Assembly (NCBI GenBank): GCA_021844945.1
Contig: JAKBSJ010000004.1
Span: 1-64,000, forward strand
Origin: Thermoplasmata archaeon
GTDB taxonomy: Archaea; Thermoplasmatota; Thermoplasmata; Lutacidiplasmatales; UBA184
Reading direction: 5' to 3'
DNA length: 64,000 nucleotides
The translations under genes were made by a program, and so were the position numbers. Positions 48,358 through 57,314 of the stretch are shown piece after piece (the first letter of the stretch is position 1; each line of letters opens with the position of its first letter). The notes under the pieces are model-generated. The model did no database searches. It saw only the letters and a program-made list of their open reading frames with translations, and had not been told where the DNA came from.

Positions 48358-50115
48358 GTGTCCGATCTCCTAGTACGTACCGGTGGCGAGGCCGGCGACG
48401 GTATTGCCTCGCTGGGTGAGACCCTCGCCCGTTGTTTCGCCCGGATGGGACTGCACGTCTTCGGCCTCAACGCCTACCAATCGGTCATCCGCGGCGGGCA
48501 CGTCTGGTTCCAGGCTCGAGCGAGCGAGATTCGGCCGTTTTCGCAAGGGGATGGAGCGGACATCCTCTACTGCCTCAACCGCGAGACGTTCGACATCCAC
48601 CGTGCGGATCTTCGCCCCGGTGCTACGATCGTCTACGATCCGGAGAAGTTCGCGATCGCTCCCGGTGACGTTCCCACGGGCGCGCGCCTGCTCCCGGTCC
48701 CGACCCTGGCCATCGCACGCAAATACACGAGTCAGGCCATCCTCCAGAACGCCTCCGGGCTGGGGGCGATGGCCTACCTGGCCGGCATCCCGCTCCCGGT
48801 CCTTCACGGGGCGCTCGCCGATTCCTTCGGGAAGAAGGCGGGTGACGTCGTCACATGGAACCTCGGGGCCAGCGCCGACGGTTACGAGTTTGCGAAGCAA
48901 CATTCCGGCGCGAACGACCATGCCGTTGCCCCCAAGGGAGAAGGGAAGCTCCTGTTGACGGGCAACCAAGCGATCGCGCTCGGAGCGGCGGCTGGTGGGG
49001 TGAAATTCCTGGCCCAGTATCCGATGACTCCCGCCTCGGGAATCATGCATTGGATGGCCGCGCACTCGCGCGACCTCGGCATCGTCGTCAAGCAGGCCGA
49101 GGACGAGCTCGCGGCGATCAACATGGCGGTGGGGGCCAGCTTCGGCGGAGTGCGCGCGATGACCGCGACGAGCGGCGGGGGCTTCTCTCTCATGGTCGAA
49201 GCGCTCGGGATGGCCGGGATGACCGAGACGCCAGTAGTGGTCGTAGAGTCGCAGCGTGCCGGGCCCTCGACCGGGCTCCCGACGAAGACCGAGCAGGGGG
49301 ATCTCCACCTCATGATCGGCGCCGGTCAGGGGGAATTCCCTCGCGCGATCCTCGCTCCTTCCCACCCGAAGGAGGCCTACCAATCTACGATCGATGCGTT
49401 CCGCCTCGCCGAGGAGTGGCAGACCCCCGTCCTCCTTGCGAGCGACCTCCACCTGAGTGAGAACTATGCGACGGTCGACCGGGACGAGATCAACCTGAAC
49501 GTGCCGATCGCCCGGATCGCCACCGCTACCGCCCCCGGCACCGGCGAGTACCTACGATACGCGTACACTCCCTCCGGGGTCTCTCCCCGATCGATCCCCG
49601 GGCAACCCGGCCTCCAGTTCATCGCCGGGTCGGACGAGCACGACCAGAAGGGGCACCTCATCAGCGACGTGCGGGCGGGCGTCCCGATGTGGGTCGCCGA
49701 GCGAGCGAAGATGATGGAGAAGCGGATGCGCAAGCTCGATGGATTGCGCCGGGCGGCTCCTCCCCCGGTCGTGGAGGGGCGACCCGACGCCGACGTGACG
49801 TTCGTCGCGTGGGGCTCCACCGTCGGAGCGATCCGCGATGCGATGCCGATCCTCGAAGCCCAGGGGATTTCCACTAACCTCCTCTTCGTACGGACCGTCT
49901 ATCCACTGCGGGCCGACATCGTGAGCACGACGCTCGAGAGCGCCCGGACCCCTCTCCTCGTCGAGGCCAACTACTCGGGGCAACTGGGGCAGCTCATCCG
50001 GCAAGAGACCGGCATCCTCCTTCCACACCGACTGCTCAAGTACGATGGCGAACCTTTCTATCCTCACGAGATCGTGGCGAAGGTACGGGAGATGACCGGG
50101 CATGGCGGACAGTAG
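48358..50115 (+). CDS. 2-oxoacid:ferredoxin oxidoreductase, fused gamma-alpha subunit
   Basis: A 585-residue subunit. Residues 1-180 are the gamma domain (VRTGGEAGDGIASLGETLA). Residues 190-585 are the alpha domain, with the CoA/substrate motif YPMTPAS near 221 (YPITPSS in many relatives), SGGGFSLMVEALGMAG and LPTKTEQGDL. With the beta subunit it oxidises a 2-oxoacid (2-oxoglutarate, pyruvate or related) to acyl-CoA and reduces ferredoxin. The two-subunit layout is like that of Sulfolobus enzymes. It starts at GTG 48358 and overlaps the beta gene by 14 bases. Confidence 0.93.
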   Translation: MSDLLVRTGGEAGDGIASLGETLARCFARMGLHVFGLNAYQSVIRGGHVWFQARASEIRPFSQGDGADILYCLNRETFDIHRADLRPGATIVYDPEKFAIAPGDVPTGARLLPVPTLAIARKYTSQAILQNASGLGAMAYLAGIPLPVLHGALADSFGKKAGDVVTWNLGASADGYEFAKQHSGANDHAVAPKGEGKLLLTGNQAIALGAAAGGVKFLAQYPMTPASGIMHWMAAHSRDLGIVVKQAEDELAAINMAVGASFGGVRAMTATSGGGFSLMVEALGMAGMTETPVVVVESQRAGPSTGLPTKTEQGDLHLMIGAGQGEFPRAILAPSHPKEAYQSTIDAFRLAEEWQTPVLLASDLHLSENYATVDRDEINLNVPIARIATATAPGTGEYLRYAYTPSGVSPRSIPGQPGLQFIAGSDEHDQKGHLISDVRAGVPMWVAERAKMMEKRMRKLDGLRRAAPPPVVEGRPDADVTFVAWGSTVGAIRDAMPILEAQGISTNLLFVRTVYPLRADIVSTTLESARTPLLVEANYSGQLGQLIRQETGILLPHRLLKYDGEPFYPHEIVAKVREMTGHGGQ

Positions 50116-51001
50116 CGCGAGCATCCCCCGAGCGTCGACCGGGCCCGCGCTCCCGGTCATCGGCAAGTCCGACACGAAGCCCACTTGGTGCCCGGGCTGC
50201 GGGGACTTCTCGGTCTTGGCCGCGGTTGAAATGGCGCTCAAGCGCCTGCAGATCCCGAGCCACAACGTCGCCGTGGTCTCGGGGATCGGTTGTTCGTCGA
50301 ACCTTCCCCACTTCCTCTCGAGCTACGGCTTTCACGCGATCCATGGACGCGCGCTCCCGGTCGCCGAGGGGATCCGCTGGGCCAACCATGGCCTGACCGT
50401 GATCGCGACCGGTGGGGACGGGGACGGGTTCGGCATTGGTGCGGGCCACTTCGTCCATACGATGCGTCGTAACGTCGATCTGACGTATGTGACCATGGAC
50501 AACCAAATCTACGGTCTCACCACCGGTCAGGCGAGCCCTACGTCCATGATGGGGCAGAAGACGAAGTCCACGCCGAACGGGGTCATCGAGCAACCGGTGG
50601 ACCCGATCGCGCTGGCCCTCGCCTCGGGCGCGACCTACGTCGCCCGGGGGTTCAGCGGAGACGTCAAGCACTTGGCCGACCTCGTGGCGAACGGGATCCA
50701 GCACCGGGGGTTCTCCTTCGTCGATGTCTTCAGCCCGTGCGTCACGTACAACAAGCTGAACACGTTCGATTTCTTCCGGCAGCGGGTCTACAAGCTGGAG
50801 ACCTCGGGGCACGACCCGGCCAACATCGGCCTTGCCTTCCAGCGCGCAATCGAGTGGGGCGACAAGATCCCGATCGGCCTCTTCTACAAGGTCGATCACC
50901 CGACGTACGAAGACCTCGAGGAGGTCCTCAGCGCGGGTCCCCTCGCGCACCAGAACGCGGGCCTCGCCGGGCGCGACAAGCTCCTGGACGAGTTCGCCTA
51001 G
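50102..51001 (+). CDS. 2-oxoacid:ferredoxin oxidoreductase, beta subunit
   Basis: A 299-residue thiamine diphosphate subunit. WCPGCGDFSVL near residue 29 and GIGCSSNLPHF near 61 carry cluster-binding cysteines. The ThDP motif is GGDGDGFGIG near 101 with the downstream MDNQIYGLTTGQASPTS. A further conserved Cys is in FSPCVTYN. It works with the preceding gene. The substrate is not fixed by sequence alone. Confidence 0.94.
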   Translation: MADSSASIPRASTGPALPVIGKSDTKPTWCPGCGDFSVLAAVEMALKRLQIPSHNVAVVSGIGCSSNLPHFLSSYGFHAIHGRALPVAEGIRWANHGLTVIATGGDGDGFGIGAGHFVHTMRRNVDLTYVTMDNQIYGLTTGQASPTSMMGQKTKSTPNGVIEQPVDPIALALASGATYVARGFSGDVKHLADLVANGIQHRGFSFVDVFSPCVTYNKLNTFDFFRQRVYKLETSGHDPANIGLAFQRAIEWGDKIPIGLFYKVDHPTYEDLEEVLSAGPLAHQNAGLAGRDKLLDEFA

Positions 51002-51277
51002 AGCGCCCTCGCGGATCGCCCCGTTCCTCGACCGCCCTATCCTCGAAGCAAGTGTAATGGGGGAGGCCTATTCCCTGCGCCGAGGCGCGATACGGTAGAG
51101 GAGCCGCGGGAGCCGTCTCGTAGCGGGCTCAGCGTTGTCACTCGAGGGACGCTTCTCCTCTTCGCCGCGACCCTGGTATTCATCGCCGCGAGCTTCGTCT
51201 GGCGGGTCCTGCTGGTCCGGACCCTCTCCGCGACCGACTGGGACGCCTTCAGCGACAGCATCGCCATCGCCAGCGTC

Positions 51278-52678
51278 GTGGCGATGGTGGGCGGTTTGGG
51301 CTTACAGAACACCCTCGCCCGCAACCTGCCGTATTCGACCCACGAACCCGAGCGACGCGCCCTGGTTCGGACCGGGCTCCTCTACGGCGGTCTGAGCTGC
51401 GTCGCGATCCCGGTCGGTCTCTATTTCGCCGGGCCGGCTATCGGCGCGGCCACCGGCTCGTCCGCGGTCACGCTGGGGGTCCAGGTCATCGGGCTTGCAT
51501 GGGGCTTCTACGAGGGGGCGACGCTCCTCACGGCGATCTTCCAGGGTTTCGAAGTGGTCTGGCCGTACGCGCTCTTCGTCTACATACTAGGACCGATCCT
51601 CTTCGTGGGGCTCATCGTGGGCGCGTACGTCGATCCCGCGCTGGGGATTTCCTACACGTTCGCGCTCTGGTCCTACGCCGCAGCCTACGGCATCGCCTTC
51701 GGACTCGCGCTCGTCTACACGTGGCGAGGTCTTCCGAAGCACCTGCCGCCCGGCCCTCGGGCCGTCGGCCGGACGGCCCCGACCCTCCTCTTCGCGCTGC
51801 CCCTCCTCGGCGTCGCGGTGTTCAGCTACCTCAACGGCTACGCCGACACGATCGTGCTCGGGGCCGTGCACTTCTCCGAAGTGGGGACGTACGTCGCCTC
51901 CCTGACGCTCGTTCGCCTGCTGCCGATCGGGGTCACGGCGCTCTCGTTCATCATGCTCCCCGTCACCGCCCGGCTCGTTCGGACCGGCGATCGATCGTCC
52001 GCCGAGACGACCTTCGCCACGGCGACCAAGTGGACGACCGTCTTCAGCCTCCCGCTCTTCCTCGTGTTCGTCTTTCTTCCCGGCCCCTCCCTCCTGCTCG
52101 TGTACGGGCCCAGTTACTCTTCGATCACGGTCCCGCTGATGATCGCCGGGACCGGGGGTTTCCTCTCGACGATCGTGGGACCGGCCGCCGCGGTACAAAT
52201 CGCGCTCGCGCGGACGCGCCTGTTGCTCGTGAACGCGAGCATCAGCGTCGCGGCGGACGTGATCCTCGCCGTGATCCTCGTCCCTCCCTATGGCATGGAT
52301 GGTTCGGCGATCGCGTGGGGGGTCGCGGCGACGATCTACCCCGTGCTGGCCGTGGCCGAGCTTGCGCGTCTCGACCATATCCATCCGTTCCGCCGCACCT
52401 ACGTGCTGCCCTTGATCGCGACCGCGGTCCCGGCCGCCCTGCTCCTCACCGCGCTGCGGTTCGTGTACGTTCCGGGTTGGTCGCTCATCCCGATCGGACT
52501 CCTGCTCGCGTTGTTCTACCTCCTCATGATCGTCGCCACCCGGAGCGTCGACGAGGGGGATTCGCTGCTCCTCGGAATCGTGGAGCGCTTCCTGGGCCTT
52601 CGGCTGGGGTTCGTACGTCGGATCGGGGCCTGGGGGCTTCACCGCGAGCGGACCCCTCCCGCCCATGCCAACCCATAG
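51278..52678 (+). CDS. Polysaccharide flippase-like (Wzx/MATE-type) membrane protein, start disrupted
   Basis: A 466-residue reading frame from GTG 51278 with about twelve helices, resembling oligosaccharide flippases that move lipid-linked sugars. The true protein clearly begins earlier: the same frame is open back to 51002 and encodes a typical first helix with VTRGTLLLFAATLVFIAA, then RVLLVRTLSATDWDAF, yet no ATG, GTG or TTG lies in that frame. An ATG at 51057 would fit if the following run of five G had one more base. It is either a real frameshift, a sequence error, or an unusual start. It may serve the glycan made with the heptose genes. Confidence 0.75.
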   Translation: MAMVGGLGLQNTLARNLPYSTHEPERRALVRTGLLYGGLSCVAIPVGLYFAGPAIGAATGSSAVTLGVQVIGLAWGFYEGATLLTAIFQGFEVVWPYALFVYILGPILFVGLIVGAYVDPALGISYTFALWSYAAAYGIAFGLALVYTWRGLPKHLPPGPRAVGRTAPTLLFALPLLGVAVFSYLNGYADTIVLGAVHFSEVGTYVASLTLVRLLPIGVTALSFIMLPVTARLVRTGDRSSAETTFATATKWTTVFSLPLFLVFVFLPGPSLLLVYGPSYSSITVPLMIAGTGGFLSTIVGPAAAVQIALARTRLLLVNASISVAADVILAVILVPPYGMDGSAIAWGVAATIYPVLAVAELARLDHIHPFRRTYVLPLIATAVPAALLLTALRFVYVPGWSLIPIGLLLALFYLLMIVATRSVDEGDSLLLGIVERFLGLRLGFVRRIGAWGLHRERTPPAHANP

Positions 52679-52916
52679 ATGGATCCCCGGCCGGCACCGT
52701 CCCGTCGTGGCAGCGCGCGACCTCCCCGGGACGGGTCTGCTCGGCGACCGGATTCAGGACAGGGCTCCGGGATCCGACCGCTCCGCTCGGGTTTCGTGCC
52801 GGGGACGCGACCCCGTCCTTCGAGGGACCTCCGCCGGCTCGGAAGCGGAGCGGGGGCCCGGGGGGAGAAGCTCAGCCGCATTAGAGTTAAGACCCGAGCT
52901 TTCGTTGACCGGCTCG
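52679..52916. other. Gap without identified gene
   Basis: 238 GC-rich bases. A weak TATA-like TTAGAGTTAA (52881-52890) lies about 31 nt before the ATG at 52917. Nothing else was recognised. Confidence 0.4.
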
Positions 52917-53171
52917 ATGACGACGGGATCCGGCGACTCGGACGAGATCGTGCTCGACGCCCTGCGGCGGGCGGTCGCGCAAGCGCCGCGCCGACCGGCC
53001 GCCATCGAGGTCGACGTCCGTCTGTCCATCCTTCTGGGCCAGCAGCGCCCGTCGGTGAGCTGCGGAGGTTGCTCGGTGCCGCTCGAGTTCGAGGGGATCC
53101 CGGCCCGGACCAACCCTCACCTTGGAACTCCGTTCCGCCTGCTGTCGGAGAGCCCTTCCGCAACCTCGTAA
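52917..53171 (+). CDS. Small CxxC-containing hypothetical protein
   Basis: An 84-residue soluble protein. Residues 10-45 look helical then extended (IEVDVRLSILLGQQ), followed by SCGGCSVPLEFEGIPARTN, a single CxxC with a following hydrophobic strand, perhaps half of a metal site completed by dimerisation. A weak TATA box precedes ATG 52917. Not recognised; it could be a spurious frame, but its composition is unlike the shadow frames nearby. Confidence 0.5.
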   Translation: MTTGSGDSDEIVLDALRRAVAQAPRRPAAIEVDVRLSILLGQQRPSVSCGGCSVPLEFEGIPARTNPHLGTPFRLLSESPSATS

Positions 53172-53201
53172 CGGATCGACCGAGCGGGGACCCCGAACGG
53201 A

Positions 53202-53873
53202 ATGTCGATCTCCATCATCGGGAGCGTCGTCTGGCTCATCACGACGACCCTAGGTGCGATCGGGCTCGCGGGTCTCTTCGCCCTGATGACCGTCGAGAGC
53301 TTCGGCATCCCGCCGCTCCCGAGCGAGGTGATCCTGACGTTCAGCGGCTTCCTGATCGCGGAGGGCACCTTCTCTCTCTACGGTACGATCTTCGCGGCCC
53401 TCGCCGGTTCGCTCGTCGGGTCCTTCATCGCGTACGGGGTGGGCCGATGGGGGCGCGAGTGGATCACCCGACCGAGGCCGGCGGGGCTCCGCCTCAGTCC
53501 GGAGCAGGTCGGACGCGTCGATCGCTGGTTCCAGCGACGGGGCGATTGGGTCGTCGCCGTGGCCCGCATGCTCCCCATCGTCCGCAGTTACATCAGCTAC
53601 CCCGCCGGCTTCGGCGAGATGAACCCGACGAAGTTCGGCGTCTATACGCTCCTGGGTTCGATCCCGTTCACGCTCGCGCTGATCTACGCGGGGATCGTGT
53701 TGCGCGCGGACTGGAGCGCGATCACTCCGTGGTTCAACCTCCTCGATTACGTGGTGATCGCCGCGGTCGCGGTCATCGTGATCTACGCGCTCCTCGCCTG
53801 GAAGCGGTACGTCTCGTGGGACTGGCCTCCGCGCCGGCTCCCGCGCGCGAGCCGGACGCGGCCGCCGGTCTGA
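53202..53873 (+). CDS. DedA-family (VTT domain) membrane protein
   Basis: A 223-residue protein with about five helices. The family pattern is seen: ESFGIPPLPSEVIL with the re-entrant Pro/Glu segment, GSLVGSFIAYGVGRWG, then RMLPIVRSYISYPAGFGEM with the conserved Arg and Gly. DedA proteins are linked to lipid scrambling and undecaprenyl phosphate recycling. It starts at ATG 53202. Confidence 0.92.
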   Translation: MSISIIGSVVWLITTTLGAIGLAGLFALMTVESFGIPPLPSEVILTFSGFLIAEGTFSLYGTIFAALAGSLVGSFIAYGVGRWGREWITRPRPAGLRLSPEQVGRVDRWFQRRGDWVVAVARMLPIVRSYISYPAGFGEMNPTKFGVYTLLGSIPFTLALIYAGIVLRADWSAITPWFNLLDYVVIAAVAVIVIYALLAWKRYVSWDWPPRRLPRASRTRPPV

Positions 53874-53883
53874 AGCGGATCGA

Positions 53884-55227
53884 TCACGCGGCAAACTCGG
53901 GCCGTCGGACGACCCCGGTCGGAGTCCCGATGTACTCGCCCGCGAGAACGATCCGCTCCCCGGCCCGATAGTGCTCTCGGGGAAAGATCCCTTCGTATCC
54001 TTCGAACGCGGTCCAGCCGCACGGCGCGTGCAGATCCCCCGCGGTGATCTTCCGGCGCGAGCGAAAATCGACCACGAGCAGGTCGGCGCGGTGCCCGAGC
54101 GCGATCCGTCCCCGCGGTTGCCCGATCCATCGGGACGGGCGGTCCATCGCTGCGGCCGTCAAGCGAGCGAGGTCGAGTTCCCCGGCGCGGACCTTCGCGA
54201 GGAGGAGCGGGAGCATCGTCTCGACGTTCGGCATCCCGCTCGGCGCCAGCGGGAACGCCACGTCCTTCGCGCTCGCGGCGTGCGGGGCGTGGTCGCTGGC
54301 GAGGCAGGGGATTCCTCCGAGAGCGAAGAGTTCCCACAAATGGGCGCGTTCCCCCTCCGAGCGTAGGGGGGGGTTGACCTTCGCGCGCGGCCCGACCTTG
54401 CTCGCGCGGGACAGCAACAGATGGTGCGGGCTGGCTTCGAAGGAGTGGCCCGCCTTCGCGATGCGCTCGGCGATCCGCGCGCTCGTGACATGCGCGAAGT
54501 GCAGACGAAGCTCGCGGGGCGCTGCCGCGATCACTTCCTCGACCGCGGCCGCCTCGGCCGTCCACGGTCGAGCGCGGTCCCAATCCGAGAGCGAGGTCGG
54601 GGGGGGTTCCAACACGAACTGCGCCGGGTCCTCGGCGTGAACCGTCAGAGGGAGCCCGCTCGCGGCGGCTCGTTGCAAAAGCCCCGGGATCTCGGCGCGC
54701 GTCGGCGGCCGCTCCACGCCCGTGGTCGGGCTGAGGTAGAGCTTCAGGGCCCCGGCCGCCATCGCCAGCTGGTCGACCCTCGAGGTCGCCGTCAGCGCTC
54801 CGTAGAGCAGTACATCGACCGCCGTCCGTCCCGTCACTCTCGCGCGTTTCTCCTCCAAGCGGGACGCGTCGGTCACCGCCGGCCGAGTGTTCGGCATATC
54901 GGCGACGAGTCCCACTCCCCCCAGCGCCGCCTCGATCGTGCCGGCGGCAAAGTTCTCGACGTCCGCGGGTCCGCCAGGATCCCGGAAGTGGACATGGAGG
55001 TCGGTGGCGCTCGGAAGGACAACGCTCTCGCCGACGTCATGTCGCTCCGGTGCGTGCAGGTCCCGGCCCAGCGCGACGATGGTCCCGTCGTCGCTGATCC
55101 CGATCTCGATCGGTTGCAGGTGCCCGTCGACGAGCCCTCGGCCCGCGAGAACCCAGTCCGGACCCGGCAACTCGGGCGACGCCGAGGCCCGGGAGCGCGC
55201 CGACACGCGGCGGGGGACCGGGACCAT
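53884..55227 (-). CDS. pyrC: Dihydroorotase
   Basis: A 447-residue amidohydrolase of pyrimidine synthesis. Metal ligands are in DLHVHFRDPGG (His-x-His), the carboxylated Lys candidate in GALKLYL, His in LTVHAEDP, His in HFAHVTS and Asp in CLASDHAPH. It cyclises carbamoyl aspartate to dihydroorotate. ATG 55227 is chosen because a TATA box lies 24 nt before it; longer frames would start before the promoter. Confidence 0.93.
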   Translation of the reverse strand: MVPVPRRVSARSRASASPELPGPDWVLAGRGLVDGHLQPIEIGISDDGTIVALGRDLHAPERHDVGESVVLPSATDLHVHFRDPGGPADVENFAAGTIEAALGGVGLVADMPNTRPAVTDASRLEEKRARVTGRTAVDVLLYGALTATSRVDQLAMAAGALKLYLSPTTGVERPPTRAEIPGLLQRAAASGLPLTVHAEDPAQFVLEPPPTSLSDWDRARPWTAEAAAVEEVIAAAPRELRLHFAHVTSARIAERIAKAGHSFEASPHHLLLSRASKVGPRAKVNPPLRSEGERAHLWELFALGGIPCLASDHAPHAASAKDVAFPLAPSGMPNVETMLPLLLAKVRAGELDLARLTAAAMDRPSRWIGQPRGRIALGHRADLLVVDFRSRRKITAGDLHAPCGWTAFEGYEGIFPREHYRAGERIVLAGEYIGTPTGVVRRPEFAA

Positions 55228-55246
55228 CGAACGGCGACCGAGAGGT

Positions 55247-55255
55247 CTAACATAC
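55247..55255 (-). promoter_or_regulatory. TATA box of pyrC
   Basis: On the minus strand, GTATGTTAG (within a longer AAAGGGTATGTTAG stretch) is centred 24 nt before the ATG at 55227. It implies leaderless mRNA and sets the start. Confidence 0.6.
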
Positions 55256-55286
55256 CCTTTTTCCATCGAGAGCGCTCGGGCCGACC

Positions 55287-56348
55287 ATGGCGAGGACCGC
55301 AAAGGGCGCGCTCCGATTGACCTACGCGAAGAGCGGAGTCAACTCGCGCACCCGGGCCCGCTCGCTCACGCCGCTGCTTGCCGCCGTCACGTACCGCCCC
55401 CCGAGAAGCCACGGCCGAGCTCTCGGCCCTTCCGGGCACTACGCGGGCCTTATTCGGATCGGCCGAGAGACGATCGCGATCACGACCGACACGGTGGGCA
55501 CGAAGGTCCTACTCGCCGAGCAGCTCGGGCGCTACGAGGAGATCGGGGAGGATGCGGTCGCAATCAACGTCAACGATCTCGCGGCCGTCGGGGCGCGGGC
55601 CGCGGGACTGGTGGACGTCATCAACTGTGCTCGCCCCGAGCCGGAGACCTTCGCGGCGCTTGGGCGCGGCATCAATCGAGGTTTGGCGGCGGCCCAGTGC
55701 GCCCTGCTCGGCGGAGAGACCGCGGTCGTGCCGAGTCTGCTTAGGGCCATCGACGTCGGCGGGACGGCCATCGGCTTCTTTCCCGATGGCCGTCGGCCCA
55801 TCACGGGCGATCGCATCCGAACCGGCGATCGTATTCTCGGAATCCCGTCTGCGGGTTTCCACGCCAACGGCTACACGCTGCTTCGCGCCCTGATCCGCAG
55901 GAAGGGGCTCGATCTCCGCCGTCCTCGTCCCGGCGCGCGCCTCCCGCTGGGCGTCGAGCTGCTCCGCCCGACCCGTACCTACTGCCGAGCGACCGAGGCG
56001 GTCGCGGACAGTCCCTACGTGCGAGGGTTCGCCCACATCACGGGCGGCGGAGTGCGCAACCTTCTGCGGCTGAACGCCCGGGTGGCCTACGTCCTCGACC
56101 GATGGCCCGACCTCGCGGGAGCGTTCGCGTGGGTCCGAGAGCTCGGAGAGATCGAGGATCGCGAGCTGTTCCAGACGTTCAACATGGGGATCGGCTTCGC
56201 CGTCGTCGTCGCGCGGCCCGGAGTAGGACCTACGCTTCGCTCGCTCGCGCGGGCCGGATTCGGAGACGCAGTCGAGATCGGCCGCATCGCCCAGGGGAAG
56301 GGGGTCCAGCTTCCGTCGTGGGGCCTCTCCTACTCCGAATACTCATAG
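55287..56348 (+). CDS. purM: Phosphoribosylformylglycinamidine cyclo-ligase
   Basis: A 353-residue AIR synthetase. TLTYAKSG-like N-terminus (LTYAKSGVNS), ITTDTVGTKVLLA near residue 67, INVNDLAAVGARA, LLGGETA, SAGFHANGYTLLR, HITGGGVRNLLR and FQTFNMGIGF are all standard. It closes the imidazole ring in purine synthesis with ATP. It is divergent from pyrC, so purine and pyrimidine genes share a short control region. Confidence 0.96.
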   Translation: MARTAKGALRLTYAKSGVNSRTRARSLTPLLAAVTYRPPRSHGRALGPSGHYAGLIRIGRETIAITTDTVGTKVLLAEQLGRYEEIGEDAVAINVNDLAAVGARAAGLVDVINCARPEPETFAALGRGINRGLAAAQCALLGGETAVVPSLLRAIDVGGTAIGFFPDGRRPITGDRIRTGDRILGIPSAGFHANGYTLLRALIRRKGLDLRRPRPGARLPLGVELLRPTRTYCRATEAVADSPYVRGFAHITGGGVRNLLRLNARVAYVLDRWPDLAGAFAWVRELGEIEDRELFQTFNMGIGFAVVVARPGVGPTLRSLARAGFGDAVEIGRIAQGKGVQLPSWGLSYSEYS

Positions 56349-56372
56349 TCTCCCTACCCTCCGGAGACCCCG

Positions 56373-57314
56373 ATGGCGAGCGCGCGCCCCGCCGCGTCCC
56401 CAGCCGCCGCGCTGGCCATCGGGGCGGCGTTCGTTTGGTCGACGTACTACGTCTTCGTGCTCTGGCTCGGACCGCTCGTTTCCCCGGTCGCGACCATCCT
56501 CTACCCGTTCCTGTTCGGCGGGATCGCCTTCCTCGCCCTCGCGTGGGCGCGCGGGGAAGCGGGCGCCTTCGCGAGCCTGTGGGTGCAGCCGGCGGCATGG
56601 GCACGGGTACTCCTGATCGCGCTGCTCCAGGTGGCGACCGTCGCGGCCACGTACACCGCAGGCCCGATCGATAGCTCCCTCCTCGCTTTGATCGGGGACG
56701 TGGTCGCGGTCCCGTTGCTGCTGATGGCGATCTACGGCGAGGACCGGCCGCTCGTTCGGAGCCCTTGGTTCCTCGCGGGCGTCGTCGCGTGCCTCGTGGG
56801 AGGCACCCTGAGCATCGCGGGGGGCCATCCTCTCACCCCCGTCCACGGCTGGGCGCTGCTCGTCATTCCCACGATCCCGCTCACGATCGGGTTCTACTTC
56901 CTGCTGACGGCCCACGCGGCGCGGACCGCTCCGGCGACGCTGCTGAACGGCCAGGCATTCCTCGGTGCCGCTCTGGTCATCGCAGTCGTGTCGCCGTTGT
57001 TTCCGGGCGGGTCGCGCGGTTTGGAAGCGATCTCCGGGGAGGCAGTCGGGCTCTTCGTCGCCCTCGGCCTGAGCACGTTCTTCCTGGCCCAGTGGCTCTA
57101 CTTCGTGGCCATCGGCCGCGGCGGGCTCGTGACGACCGCGATCTGGATGTCGTTGATACCGGCGTTCACGCTCCTGCTCTCGGTGGCCGTGCTCGGGATC
57201 GCACCGGTGATCCTCGGCGCCCTCGGCGTTCCCCTCGCGATTACGGGCGCGTTCATCGCTCTCGAGGGTCAGCGCAAGGTCAACGAACGGATCGGCCCTA
57301 GTTCCATCGAGTGA
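56373..57314 (+). CDS. EamA-family (DMT) transporter
   Basis: A 313-residue membrane protein with ten predicted helices in two EamA repeats (about 12-150 and 160-300). Substrate unknown; relatives move amino acids, nucleotide sugars or other metabolites. It lies 24 bases after purM. Its stop overlaps the 3' end of the convergent polB gene by 17 bases. Confidence 0.88.
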   Translation: MASARPAASPAAALAIGAAFVWSTYYVFVLWLGPLVSPVATILYPFLFGGIAFLALAWARGEAGAFASLWVQPAAWARVLLIALLQVATVAATYTAGPIDSSLLALIGDVVAVPLLLMAIYGEDRPLVRSPWFLAGVVACLVGGTLSIAGGHPLTPVHGWALLVIPTIPLTIGFYFLLTAHAARTAPATLLNGQAFLGAALVIAVVSPLFPGGSRGLEAISGEAVGLFVALGLSTFFLAQWLYFVAIGRGGLVTTAIWMSLIPAFTLLLSVAVLGIAPVILGALGVPLAITGAFIALEGQRKVNERIGPSSIE

